A stretch of DNA of 46,195 bases from a virus: IMG/VR virus record IMGVR_UViG_3300007352_000148, positions 1-46,195 of that record; one strand, written 5' to 3'. Below, piece after piece: positions 8,895 to 16,500 of this stretch. The stretch's first letter is position 1. Each line of letters starts with the position of its first letter. The translations under genes and the position numbers were made by a program. Under the pieces are notes generated by a model. It was given only the letters and a program-made list of their open reading frames with translations. It did no database searches and had not been told where the DNA came from.

Positions 8895-10648
8895 ACCAGT
8901 GCTCCAGCCGGCACCGTCGGGCCCATCGTGCTCCCGGACATCACTGCCCTGATCACGCTGGGGAGAGGTAGCCGCTTCCGAACCCACTGCCCGATCGCGT
9001 AGGATATCACCCGGTCGTCGAAACAACCGGACTCGGCGCCTATCGTCCCGTCATCGTTGTGCTTCATGGACATCATTTCCCAGTACGTTTCTGGGCAGAC
9101 GATGCCCTCGGCACCCTGATTAAAAAGCTCTACTAGGCCGTCAATAACGAGTGACTTCGCGTCTCCGTACTTCCCGCCCTTAGTCACCCATCCATAACGC
9201 TTAACGGGCATATGCGGAGGATTCGGCTGGGTTTCTGCGTAAATGTTCGGGTACGCCATCTCTACCAGCTTCCCGACCACGGCTGTACCATGATTGTTTC
9301 TCTCGGGCACCAACCAGGCTGTGTTATACCTGTACCCCAGATGTGCGAGCAAAATACCGAATTGCACGGCGTCAATACGTCCATGCCATTGAGCAACCTG
9401 TTTCCCTGTCAGTTGTTCAATCACATCGGCGTTTGAAAAATCCGCATGCTTGCTGGTGATCATGATGCCTTCGGCAACGTCTGCGGAAATCAAATAGGGC
9501 ACCCCGGGCTTCGGTTCTTCCCACACCTGCAGCAGTTTATCGGTATCGCCGGCAAGCGGGTTCTTCGCTATGAACTGGCCGATAGAGGTTAAACACTCGT
9601 AATATGCAACGGGCTTTTTGCATGCCTTCCGCCGGTCGTCGGCTTTTTCTGCGTCTACAATCGGACGCCCAGAGGCAAGGAAAGCCTCTTTCGCATTACT
9701 CGGATACTCCTGGCGGAAAATTCTTTCATCGCCGCGGCATTTGTTCTGGATCGCCCAGCGACGATATTGTAGATGGCAATCGTTGATGCCGTATCTAACA
9801 ACCATCTCCTGTTCATACGGCGTTCTGGTAAACCCGGGCTCGGGATCCATCTGGTATTTCGGGAACACGAACCACGGGATAAACACGCTCGAGAATTCAT
9901 TGTCTTTGTCGGCGTCGGGGTTGACTGTGCAGCGGAAGTCGGGGTTGCCGTCTCTGCCGATGAAAACCTCATACCGGTACCGGGCCGCCCAGTAGTTGTC
10001 GTGGAACTCGCCGCCGGTCCCGGCTGCGGTGCTTTCTCCGATGATCTCAGTGTCTGGCTCGTCAGGAACGCACTGAATAAGCGAAGTCAGCAGGGCTGAA
10101 ACCGTGTGCTTCGGCCACTTGGCCAATTCGCTCAAATGCAGATAATGAATCAACTGGCCGGAACCGAGGTGTAGTTTCCCCGCCGTGCCCACGCGGATCG
10201 CGGAGTCGAGGCCGGTGCCTTCTTTGGTGTTGAATTCGAGGATTGATGTGTTATTGAATCGGGTCTTTGGTTTCAGAGGAGCATGGTCGTAATACCGCTT
10301 GACCATGCCGAAAATAAAATCAGTGGCGTCCGGCTCGTGGGTCACATGCATTGCATACCGGTTTCGTGCGTGGGTTGTTTTGTGATAGAAGCATCCCGTT
10401 GTGTCTGTAGATATTCCTTCGCGCCGGGCTTTCAATACCCACATGCGCAACAGCCTACCGTTATTAACAATGTCGCGCTTGATTTTGTGGAGAACCAACT
10501 GGACGGGGTTGAAAGTAAAGTCAATCAGGTCGCCTTCTGGGGTCTGAATCTTCAGGTTGGCGGGCGCATACTTTTCGAAATCAAGTCCAACCTCGATCAT
10601 TTCGTCGGTGATTTCGAATTTACTATGTTGAGTTTCGGTATCGATCAA
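8891..10648 (-). CDS. terL: Terminase large subunit
   Basis: 585 residues. The ATPase domain has a Walker A variant KARREGIST at about 73-81 and an acidic HYLHLSELAKW segment as Walker B near 170. The nuclease domain has LISADVAEG (first catalytic Asp), VPERNNHG and a final DDRVISYAIG Asp pair, as in RNase H-fold terminase nucleases. The subunit cuts concatemers and drives DNA through the portal. The start is TTG in a TTGA overlap with the TerS stop, with AAGAG upstream. Confidence 0.9.
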   Translation of the reverse strand: MIDTETQHSKFEITDEMIEVGLDFEKYAPANLKIQTPEGDLIDFTFNPVQLVLHKIKRDIVNNGRLLRMWVLKARREGISTDTTGCFYHKTTHARNRYAMHVTHEPDATDFIFGMVKRYYDHAPLKPKTRFNNTSILEFNTKEGTGLDSAIRVGTAGKLHLGSGQLIHYLHLSELAKWPKHTVSALLTSLIQCVPDEPDTEIIGESTAAGTGGEFHDNYWAARYRYEVFIGRDGNPDFRCTVNPDADKDNEFSSVFIPWFVFPKYQMDPEPGFTRTPYEQEMVVRYGINDCHLQYRRWAIQNKCRGDERIFRQEYPSNAKEAFLASGRPIVDAEKADDRRKACKKPVAYYECLTSIGQFIAKNPLAGDTDKLLQVWEEPKPGVPYLISADVAEGIMITSKHADFSNADVIEQLTGKQVAQWHGRIDAVQFGILLAHLGYRYNTAWLVPERNNHGTAVVGKLVEMAYPNIYAETQPNPPHMPVKRYGWVTKGGKYGDAKSLVIDGLVELFNQGAEGIVCPETYWEMMSMKHNDDGTIGAESGCFDDRVISYAIGQWVRKRLPLPSVIRAVMSGSTMGPTVPAGALV

Positions 10649-11229
10649 CTCTTTTTCCCCTGTGACTCTTTCCGCTTTTGCTCCAGCCGGTCGATGTACG
10701 CTGAGAAAGGATCCTCGACTACCACGGTGGAACGATAAATCCCCAGACGCTTGCCTTTCATGTCTAGGGCTTTCAGTTTGTCATAAACCTTCAGGTTGGT
10801 GACTTTGATGAGCGGCTTACTGCCATTACCCCCGCCGACCTGCGTATGCTCAATTTCGTGAATTATGGCCAGTTGCTCGTCAGTAAGCTCGCTGATGTCT
10901 TTGAGAGTTCCATCGGGCTTATAGAAATCATGATGCCCGCGGTAGAAAGCGATCATGTCAATTTCTCGGTCCCAATCTTCCGCAGTTTTAATGGCCTTAT
11001 TTTCCACTTTGGCCATAAGCTCTTGAATTCGCTTCTGAACCTTTGCTAAAGCTAACCATTTGGCTGCGACCACATCTGGGTTTTTAGCCTTACTCCCCGC
11101 CCGCCTTGCGGCCTCGGCGCCTTTCCCCTTCATGCCGCCCAACTCCACGTATTTAAAGCAGAAAAACTCTTGAGCCTGAGTTAGTTTGTCACGCTTGGGG
11201 GTCTTCCTTTTCTCCCTAGCTTTTGCCAT
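10645..11229 (-). CDS. terS: Terminase small subunit
   Basis: 194 residues. The N-terminal segment LTQAQEFFCFKYVELGG with GKGAEAARRAGSK and VQKRIQELMAK matches the Terminase_2-type helix-turn-helix DNA-binding domain (family knowledge). The rest is a helical oligomerisation region and a basic tail (QKRKESQGKKS). It recognises the packaging start site and loads TerL, which follows with a TTGA overlap. Confidence 0.85.
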   Translation of the reverse strand: MAKAREKRKTPKRDKLTQAQEFFCFKYVELGGMKGKGAEAARRAGSKAKNPDVVAAKWLALAKVQKRIQELMAKVENKAIKTAEDWDREIDMIAFYRGHHDFYKPDGTLKDISELTDEQLAIIHEIEHTQVGGGNGSKPLIKVTNLKVYDKLKALDMKGKRLGIYRSTVVVEDPFSAYIDRLEQKRKESQGKKS

Positions 11230-11252
11230 AACCTATTGCGTTCCTTTCGCCC

Positions 11253-11459
11253 TCAACCCCAACCCCTGCCCAGGTATTCCGGTTTTTCCGTAAACATTCG
11301 CGGCTCGTAAACAGGTACCTGTATGTCTGCAAGTGCCTGTATATCTTTCTTGAATTCACTGACCATATAAAGAGATCGCTCGATGATCCCTCGCAGTTCT
11401 ATTGCCCTGCTTCTCCGTTTCCGGGTCTTTACCCGTCTGATGTTTAACTGGTTACTCAC
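11253..11459 (-). CDS. Small basic hypothetical protein
   Basis: 68 residues from a GTG start that overlaps the upstream stop (GTGA). The N-terminus is very basic (RRVKTRKRRSRAIELRG). The middle is helical and the C-terminus is Pro/Gly-rich. A nucleic-acid-binding role is suggested only by charge. It sits just before terS. Confidence 0.5.
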   Translation of the reverse strand: MSNQLNIRRVKTRKRRSRAIELRGIIERSLYMVSEFKKDIQALADIQVPVYEPRMFTEKPEYLGRGWG

Positions 11460-11656
11460 GCCTTCCGTCCCCTTGCCCCCACATGCTTCACGCTACCTTC
11501 TGCTGGAATTTGCCGTAGCAACCGCTTTGCCTGCATCAGTCCTGAAATAAATCCCTTCCTCCAACTCTCGGATTTGGTAGGTGCCATATTCTTATTTGCT
11601 CGGCACCACTCTATTTCATCCTGCAGCACCCGTTTGGCGTTTTTTTTATTGATCAT
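11456..11656 (-). CDS. Small basic hypothetical protein
   Basis: 66 residues, helical and basic with one Cys (DEIEWCRANKNM) and a GFISGLMQAKRLL helix. It overlaps the upstream gene by 11 bp. No family recognised. Confidence 0.5.
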   Translation of the reverse strand: MINKKNAKRVLQDEIEWCRANKNMAPTKSESWRKGFISGLMQAKRLLRQIPAEGSVKHVGARGRKA

Positions 11657-11822
11657 CAGTACCCCACCTTTCCCGGAATATTTCCCGCCTCCTCTGCCTT
11701 CGTTCTTTCCGGTGAGTGAGATGCTTTCCGTATCTTCCCCAGGACCATGCTCCCCTGAGTCTGCGGCTCCAATACTCCCGGCCTAGATGACCTGCCCGCT
11801 CTGCTCGTTCGCCGTGTGTCAT
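11646..11822 (-). CDS. Small Arg-rich protein
   Basis: 58 residues. The ATG overlaps the upstream stop as TAATG. Composition is strongly Arg/Gly/Trp-rich (HGERAERAGHLGREYWSRR), ending in RERWGTDDQ. Proteins of this look are common next to phage terminase genes. Function unknown. Confidence 0.55.
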   Translation of the reverse strand: MTHGERAERAGHLGREYWSRRLRGAWSWGRYGKHLTHRKERRQRRREIFRERWGTDDQ

Positions 11823-12172
11823 TACGGGCTGTTTCTTCGGCTGCGGATATATGCCTTCCTTGCTCCGCCCATCAGCCCCTGTTTAACCGCTTGCTCTCTG
11901 ACTAATGACATCCATCCCCTGTGAGTTCTCAGACCATTAAGGTTATGGGCCGCCCATCGCGGCAAAACTGCCCAGAGATCCTTTATTTCAATTCTGCATG
12001 TGATAGTGGATATCTCTGGCCCGCTGACCATGATTGATTCACGATGTGTTCGGTCGATCTCGTCCGCTGTCATGATGACCATTGGAATATGCCCGGAGGC
12101 GATTTCTTCGAGGTATTGCCGGTCTATAGCATCACGCAGTCCTTGGGCTGCTGCATCAATTGCCTTGGCCAT
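11822..12172 (-). CDS. Hypothetical protein
   Basis: 116 residues. An N-terminal helix (AIDAAAQGLRDAIDRQYLEEI) leads to a beta part and then a basic C-terminus. No domain recognised. Coupled to the next gene by TAATG. Confidence 0.55.
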   Translation of the reverse strand: MAKAIDAAAQGLRDAIDRQYLEEIASGHIPMVIMTADEIDRTHRESIMVSGPEISTITCRIEIKDLWAVLPRWAAHNLNGLRTHRGWMSLVREQAVKQGLMGGARKAYIRSRRNSP

Positions 12173-12257
12173 CTAAGGGCTGAGGTAGATGATCTCTGCC
12201 ATAGAAAGACAACACCTCTCCTGTTGGATCGGTGATACGTGAAATCAAGATGTTACG

Positions 12258-12377
12258 TTACGCCGATTGTGATAAAACCCTTTCGCACTGCTTCCGCGTC
12301 TCTTCGTCCAGCGGCTGCGCAGTACGCAGGATTTGTAGGGCGTGCTCCCTGCTCTCTATTTGCTCCGTGCGGTCCAT
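12258..12377 (-). CDS. Possible 39-residue protein
   Basis: The ORF begins MDRTEQIESREHALQIL and reads as an amphipathic helix pair, but there is no clear ribosome-binding site upstream. It is the only open stretch between the 9-bp repeat block and the next gene. Confidence 0.3.
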   Translation of the reverse strand: MDRTEQIESREHALQILRTAQPLDEETRKQCERVLSQSA

Positions 12378-12474
12378 AACTTATGAATAAATTCATTGAA
12401 TAATTCCTCAAAACGGACCTTGTGCAACATATCTATACAGCCTCTATTATTTCATATACTTTGGAAAAACGTGA

Positions 12475-12519
12475 GTGGAATCACTGGAATATGTGGAATA
12501 TTTGGAATACGTGGAATAA
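12475..12519. repeat. Five tandem 9-bp repeats, consensus GTGGAATAT
   Basis: Five consecutive units of nine bases share TGGAAT: GTGGAATCA, CTGGAATAT, GTGGAATAT, TTGGAATAC, GTGGAATAA. They lie in a 200-bp stretch without a convincing gene, upstream of the terminase cluster in transcription order. Phased short direct repeats are typical protein-binding arrays. A packaging (pac/TerS) site, an operator or a minor origin are all possible. Confidence 0.7.
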
Positions 12520-12577
12520 AAACAGGCGTAATTACCCGTTTTAGTGGGTGGGTGTCTTGCTGGTGAGAATAATGTTG

Positions 12578-12763
12578 TCACGCATAAGGCTTGCCGTACT
12601 TCTTTTCATACCGAGTGATGTTCAGTCTCCATTTGCCGCCTGGGGTTTTACGGAAAATTTCTTTGTCGGAGATCCGATCAAGGAATTTCCGCTTCGCTAC
12701 TTTGAAACAGCATTCGAAATACTTTTCAATTGGATCATTCCCGGTACGGATATCTTCTGCCAC
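12578..12763 (-). CDS. Small hypothetical protein
   Basis: 61 residues from a GTG preceded by GGGGGAG. It contains YFECCFKVAKRKFLDRIS and a Gly/Lys turn before a basic C-terminus. No family recognised. Confidence 0.5.
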   Translation of the reverse strand: MAEDIRTGNDPIEKYFECCFKVAKRKFLDRISDKEIFRKTPGGKWRLNITRYEKKYGKPYA

Positions 12764-12783
12764 ATTCTCCCCCTTTCAACTTA

Positions 12784-12808
12784 AGCCCGGGGATTTCCAC
12801 CCCGGGCT
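12784..12808 (-). other. Strong intergenic hairpin
   Basis: AGCCCGGGG pairs with CCCCGGGCT around a 7-base loop. On the transcribed minus strand it lies between the 30-residue zinc-ribbon gene and the next ORF, with GTTGAAAGG just after it. No U-run follows, so it is more likely an RNA-processing or stability hairpin, or the remnant of a cassette-type hairpin, than a terminator. Confidence 0.5.
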
Positions 12809-12840
12809 CTCGTAACAAATGATCCGGCCGTGGCCGGCGC

Positions 12841-12933
12841 CTACATCATCTTTTTACCGCATTCAGGACAACCCTTCTTACCCTTCATGCCCTTCCCACT
12901 GCATGTGCTGCACTTCTTTTTCGGAACTGCCAT
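12841..12933 (-). CDS. 30-residue zinc-ribbon microprotein
   Basis: The peptide has two Cys pairs, CSTC (8-11) and CPEC (22-25), separated by Gly/Lys-rich residues: a minimal zinc knuckle. The ribosome-binding site is near-perfect (AAGGAGGTGATC), seven bases from the ATG region. It directly follows the ASCH gene on the same transcript. Zinc-dependent RNA or protein binding is inferred from the ligands only. Confidence 0.6.
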   Translation of the reverse strand: MAVPKKKCSTCSGKGMKGKKGCPECGKKMM

Positions 12934-12971
12934 TAATGATCACCTCCTTTCAACTTGTCGCTTATTAGAAA

Positions 12972-13397
12972 TTACGGCACTTCAAAAAATCCAAGTGCCC
13001 CCTTGAACTTTTGAAACGGCAGTGGTTTGGTATCACGGAGAAGTAATGCGTAATCTCCCATAAACCAGTTCGACAGCGATTCTTTTACGCAGTCGTATAT
13101 CACCGACTGCCCGACTATGCCGCCCCGCGGCAGTTCATCGAATGTCGGTAGTTTGATGTTGGTAAATTCGGAAATGAACCGTTGACAGAAATCATATTCG
13201 CTTTTTGTCATGCCGATGGATGCGTGAATTTTGAACGGTCCTCGAAATTGACGCCATCCGGGACAGCCTTCCCAATCGCGGTTTTCAAGCGGCTTTATTT
13301 CCTCGGCAGCAAAGGCCCGTGCTCTTTCTGACGGATCGGTAATATCAGGCCGGACAATCAGCCACGCCCACGGTTGCCGTATGGATAATGCTTTCAT
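12972..13397 (-). CDS. ASCH-domain protein
   Basis: 141 residues. It opens with ALSIRQPWAWLIV, the hallmark of phage ASCH-domain proteins, followed by ENRDW and FKIHASIG, and a late GALGFF strand. ASCH domains belong to the PUA-like fold and bind RNA; some members hydrolyse modified nucleosides. The gene is bracketed by complementary ends (13412-13423 against 12964-12975), the pattern of the cassette units described elsewhere. Confidence 0.8.
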   Translation of the reverse strand: MKALSIRQPWAWLIVRPDITDPSERARAFAAEEIKPLENRDWEGCPGWRQFRGPFKIHASIGMTKSEYDFCQRFISEFTNIKLPTFDELPRGGIVGQSVIYDCVKESLSNWFMGDYALLLRDTKPLPFQKFKGALGFFEVP

Positions 13398-13430
13398 AAT
13401 TTTTATCTCCCCGTAAATTCCAACTAAGCG

Positions 13431-13742
13431 TTATAACCCATACCATGTACTCATCGACCTTTGAAATTCGATTTCATCCTGTTCGGTCCATCTCCCTTTC
13501 TTTGCTTCATGCTGTCGAATCAGGCGATACACCTGTGGATAATACGGTTCATCTATCGCAACACAGATAAATGGCTTTCCTTTTTTCAGGAGCTTTCCGG
13601 CACGAGTGGTATCAATAAGATGCTCCGCATTAAAAAGACGATCCATCATCTGCTTGTTTTGATCGGCCAAAATACGCTTCAAATCGGACTCGTCCTTCTT
13701 TGTCATTTTACCGAATGTCGGTTCTGGTCCACCTCTTGGCAT
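13431..13742 (-). CDS. Hypothetical protein
   Basis: 103 residues from the ATG preceded by GGAGG; a GTG four codons upstream is also open. Mostly helical and charged (KMTKKDESDLKRILADQNKQ), then a beta segment KPFICVAIDEPYYPQVY and a C-terminal helix. No family recognised. Overlaps the upstream gene by 35 bp. Confidence 0.5.
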   Translation of the reverse strand: MPRGGPEPTFGKMTKKDESDLKRILADQNKQMMDRLFNAEHLIDTTRAGKLLKKGKPFICVAIDEPYYPQVYRLIRQHEAKKGRWTEQDEIEFQRSMSTWYGL

Positions 13743-14013
13743 ATAGTCCTCCACAAAAAACGGATACGTTGTTCAACTGTTCGAGACAAAAATCATAAAA
13801 TGGCCGAAACCGAGCGGCGTTATATGGATTCTCTTTGCCACTTAAAGGGTCGATTTCTCCGATGCTTTCCTGAACGTGTACGCCGCGATTACCATCCTTA
13901 TCCGCATAAGGGATAACTGACCGAATCGTATATATTTCTCCCATCACGGTCGGAGGAGAATGTCTTTGAATATTTCGATCATCTATGCAAATTACCTTAT
14001 CTCCTATTTTCAT
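13708..14013 (-). CDS. Hypothetical SH3-like protein
   Basis: 101 residues. The start MKIGDKVICID, then GEIYTIRSV and a final ARFRPFYDF motif, is the layout of small phage proteins with an SH3-like barrel and a 'RFRP' signature. The function of this family is unknown. GGGAG precedes the ATG, and the cassette core GTTGGGC lies 19 bp further upstream, so this ORF sits at the head of a cassette-like unit. Confidence 0.6.
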   Translation of the reverse strand: MKIGDKVICIDDRNIQRHSPPTVMGEIYTIRSVIPYADKDGNRGVHVQESIGEIDPLSGKENPYNAARFRPFYDFCLEQLNNVSVFCGGLYAKRWTRTDIR

Positions 14014-14182
14014 ATCGTCTCCCGAAAAGAAGGCCCAACCAGTCAGTCCTGCCGTCCAAAAGGACGGCAGCTGACTTCCCCGTTCCTGCCGTCGCTACGT
14101 AGAGGTGAAGTTGCGAAATTGCAATCGTTCCAACGCGGGCCATAAACTCTTTAGGCAAATCGCTTGCCTTATACGCCCTCAC
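13997..14182 (-). CDS. Small hypothetical protein whose 3' end is formed by an attC-like hairpin
   Basis: 61 residues from a GTG in a GTGA overlap with the upstream gene. The last third of the coding region is the attC-like hairpin at 14033-14090, so the C-terminus (after about residue 31) is encoded by the recombination-site-like DNA. No family recognised. Confidence 0.45.
   Translation of the reverse strand: MRAYKASDLPKEFMARVGTIAISQLHLYVATAGTGKSAAVLLDGRTDWLGLLFGRRYENRR
14033..14090 (-). mobile_element. attC-like site m3
   Basis: On the minus strand AGTCAG and CTGCCGTCC pair with GGACGGCAG and CTGACT around a TTTT loop, with two unpaired bases (GA) on the second arm. The site ends in GTTGGGC, which fits the integron core GTTRRRY exactly. 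The first arm is preceded by AAC. It is a near copy of the site at 30753-30810 (the cores AGTCAG/GCCGTCC are identical). The next gene starts 19 bp after the core. Confidence 0.65.
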
Positions 14183-14631
14183 TGGTATTCGAGAATAATT
14201 AGATTCCGTTTTTTAGTTCGTCCGACCTCGCGCCATCCACATTTTTTGAAACAACAACCCGGATTCGTGGATCGTATCTTTTTCTGATTAATGAACGTGT
14301 ATAGCCGCTCTCCGGGCCATCGGCTCCCAGCTCGTGACATTGCCTCCCGGATCAGGCCGGACGATAGGCGCGGCCCCTCGTTTCGGAAGACGGCACAGTT
14401 GATTCCCTTGTTGCCTGATGCGTCGACGAATTTTCGCCAAATGAATATTGCATCGGCCTCCGGTGTGATGAGTGCCATATACTGCCCCGGTCCTGCCGTC
14501 TTTTTCGGCTGTCTGCCGTCCCGATATTGGTACGCCGAATAGTGCCGATTGTAGAGCGTCCGAAGGCGCGGATCACCGTCCCTGATTTCTATCCATGAAT
14601 CCACGCTTATCGGCATTTCAGTTTGAAGCAT
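14179..14631 (-). CDS. Hypothetical phage protein
   Basis: 150 residues from the internal ATG (MLQTEMPISVD); 12 further upstream codons are open. Contains RLRTLYNRHYSAYQYRDGR, GQYMALITPEADAIFIWRKF and LYTFINQKKIRSTNPGCCFKKCGW, a set of conserved blocks in a phage family resembling GNAT-type acyltransferases. Catalysis is unproven. Confidence 0.6.
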   Translation of the reverse strand: MLQTEMPISVDSWIEIRDGDPRLRTLYNRHYSAYQYRDGRQPKKTAGPGQYMALITPEADAIFIWRKFVDASGNKGINCAVFRNEGPRLSSGLIREAMSRAGSRWPGERLYTFINQKKIRSTNPGCCFKKCGWREVGRTKKRNLIILEYQ

Positions 14632-14715
14632 AGAACCTCGCCCAACCATCGTATCGACGGGTCGCAAGAACCACGCCCGTCATCCGGGTGTTCTCTGCCC
14701 GCAAGGTGCATGCGG

Positions 14716-14961
14716 CTAATAGCTACAAAATATAATCATGCCGTGATCGAAATCTGCTTTTAGCGCATCGAGCAAGCTACACTTACGACACGCGCCGCAT
14801 GGTTCGGGATAAAAGCGATTCGAGCGGGCAGAGAACGGGGGCGAGTTGAGAACCTGTCCCCTCGGCTCAGGATTATGAGCTGGACATGTTTCTGGTTCAA
14901 GGCCGTCTATGCATCCAGAAAATAATAGTTTCCCGCAGTTTATATTATGGCATTCGCTCAT
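14716..14961 (-). CDS. Cys-rich small protein
   Basis: 81 residues starting MSECHNINCGKLL. Two Cys groups (CHNINC near the start and CGACRKC near 60) suggest one or two zinc sites. CGGGAG precedes the ATG. Unknown function. Confidence 0.55.
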   Translation of the reverse strand: MSECHNINCGKLLFSGCIDGLEPETCPAHNPEPRGQVLNSPPFSARSNRFYPEPCGACRKCSLLDALKADFDHGMIIFCSY

Positions 14962-15022
14962 ACTCCCGATCCTCTTCGCCCCGATCCACCGCAACTTTTA
15001 CATTTCACCCAAACACTCATGG

Positions 15023-15325
15023 TTATTCCTCCTTATTCTCAGCGGCAAACTGTTCTTTCGTTTTTCCAAAGTGCTTTTCTGCGCACGGAAGGCAAAACCA
15101 GAAGGAGCAATACAAGCACTTGTACGCATTCGCCATTGAAACTTTACGACCGCATTGTTGGTGATCTTTACCGCTCAACCTTGCGGGGTGCGTTCCCTGG
15201 CAGGTCACATAGTCAGTAAATTCCGTGTCCATTCCGGTCCCGGTGATGGACTTGGTGCGCAGCTTCTCGACCTCGATGCACTGAACTTGATAGCGTTTTA
15301 GTACGGTCTGCTGTGATATTGGCAA
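15023..15325 (-). CDS. Small zinc-binding protein
   Basis: 100 residues from a TTG preceded by GGGAGG, which decides the start. The upstream in-frame extension overlaps the preceding gene. Cys ligands are CQ at 45-46, YKCLYCSFWFC and LPCAEKHFG. Likely a zinc knuckle. No family recognised. Confidence 0.5.
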   Translation of the reverse strand: MPISQQTVLKRYQVQCIEVEKLRTKSITGTGMDTEFTDYVTCQGTHPARLSGKDHQQCGRKVSMANAYKCLYCSFWFCLPCAEKHFGKTKEQFAAENKEE

Positions 15326-15384
15326 GTTGCCTCCCTGACTAACCAGTCGTTCGTGTGGGATGCTTCGCACCCCACAACTCAGCG

Positions 15385-15561
15385 TTATCGTCCTACTATC
15401 TCGCCCAAATTGGTCATTTCTTCGATTGACCATGCCGATTTTATAGTCGGCTGCATTGATGATTTCTTTGTGTATGAGGACCATTTTTTGACGGCCTCAC
15501 TTGCATTCCGAGCAATAATTATGCCTGTTGTCCAAGAGCTTCTTATCTGCCATGCAAACAT
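15385..15561 (-). CDS. Small hypothetical protein
   Basis: 58 residues from the ATG preceded by AAGGAG, which decides the start. MFAWQIRSSWTTGIIIARN followed by a Ser/Lys-rich helix. Unknown. Confidence 0.5.
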   Translation of the reverse strand: MFAWQIRSSWTTGIIIARNASEAVKKWSSYTKKSSMQPTIKSAWSIEEMTNLGEIVGR

Positions 15562-15600
15562 GATTTTCTCCTTTCCCGGGCGCGAATCAGAGCGCACGGA

Positions 15601-16068
15601 CTACCCTGTTGCCGCCGGCAATAGGTTTTTTGAATTAACAAAATCTATAACGCGCTGCCCAGATCCCAAAAGAATATGCGGCATAAACACAGCATCAAAA
15701 CTCATTGCGCCCATCTCGGCCGCTGTTATCTGCGCTTTGAGCATATCCCTGAGCATGGAACATACCGCGATTTTACCCTGTTCAAGGGCCATGGCATCAT
15801 AATCTGCTTTTTTCATGCGTCGATGGCCGTTAAAAGGGTGTCTTTGCAGGTACATGGCCGCATACCCACGCCAGGACATGACGATAGAAACCGGCCGATC
15901 CCGGTGACGGAACTGTAGAATGGTTTCACCCTTGACGGTATCCTGCATGGTCCCGAACTGGGAGCAGCCAAAATCGGAAAGAATTTTTTCAAGGTCTGCA
16001 ATTGCCTCTTTCCCACTTCTGGCGTGCTCATACGGCAAACTTTTAACCTTCTTTTTACGCTGTATCAT
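15601..16068 (-). CDS. Conserved phage protein of unknown function
   Basis: 155 residues. Blocks include SGKEAIADLEKILSDFGC, FGTMQDTVKGETILQFRHR and AAEMGAMSFDAVFMPHILL. The same pattern occurs in proteins near replication genes of other phages. Location after dnaB suggests a DNA metabolism helper. No catalytic motif is seen. Confidence 0.65.
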   Translation of the reverse strand: MIQRKKKVKSLPYEHARSGKEAIADLEKILSDFGCSQFGTMQDTVKGETILQFRHRDRPVSIVMSWRGYAAMYLQRHPFNGHRRMKKADYDAMALEQGKIAVCSMLRDMLKAQITAAEMGAMSFDAVFMPHILLGSGQRVIDFVNSKNLLPAATG

Positions 16069-16080
16069 GATTCTCCTTTC

Positions 16081-16278
16081 TTAAATTCCAGATCCCGCAT
16101 CAGTCCTTGCCGTGTCTACTACAGTTTTTCTATCTACTGCCCGGATTATTCTCAATAACGGCTTCCGTAGTGGATTTTCGTGAATATGGGAAAGTCCGAC
16201 ACACAAACTCTCCCGCTTCTCCTTGGGGAGTTTAATGCGACTGATGAGTAAATAAACATGATGGCCGAAGATCTTCAC
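16081..16278 (-). CDS. Small hypothetical protein
   Basis: 65 residues from a GTG overlapping the upstream stop (GTGA). Basic, with VYLLISRIKLPKEKRESLC. Unknown. Confidence 0.45.
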   Translation of the reverse strand: MKIFGHHVYLLISRIKLPKEKRESLCVGLSHIHENPLRKPLLRIIRAVDRKTVVDTARTDAGSGI

Positions 16279-16499
16279 GGGTGGAATCTCCTTTCCCTCC
16301 TGAGCACACCATCAATCCCGGCCTCCGGGTATTTCCGGTGCAACTCCTCGTACCCTTCCCTCTCCCGGCAAAGCTTCTCCTGGTCGCTGTGTGTTGAACA
16401 GTACCGCAACACATGGGAGGTAAAGTCCCTAGCCTTCTGTATGTCACGGGGTACAGCCGGTTGATTGTATCCGAGGTCTTCGTGAGGTGATGTAGACAT
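16275..16499 (-). CDS. Small hypothetical protein
   Basis: 74 residues. The ATG is 1 bp after the dnaB stop. Charged and helical (RDIQKARDFTSHVL, CREREGYEELHRKYPEAG). Unknown. Confidence 0.5.
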   Translation of the reverse strand: MSTSPHEDLGYNQPAVPRDIQKARDFTSHVLRYCSTHSDQEKLCREREGYEELHRKYPEAGIDGVLRRERRFHP

Positions 16500-16500
16500 A

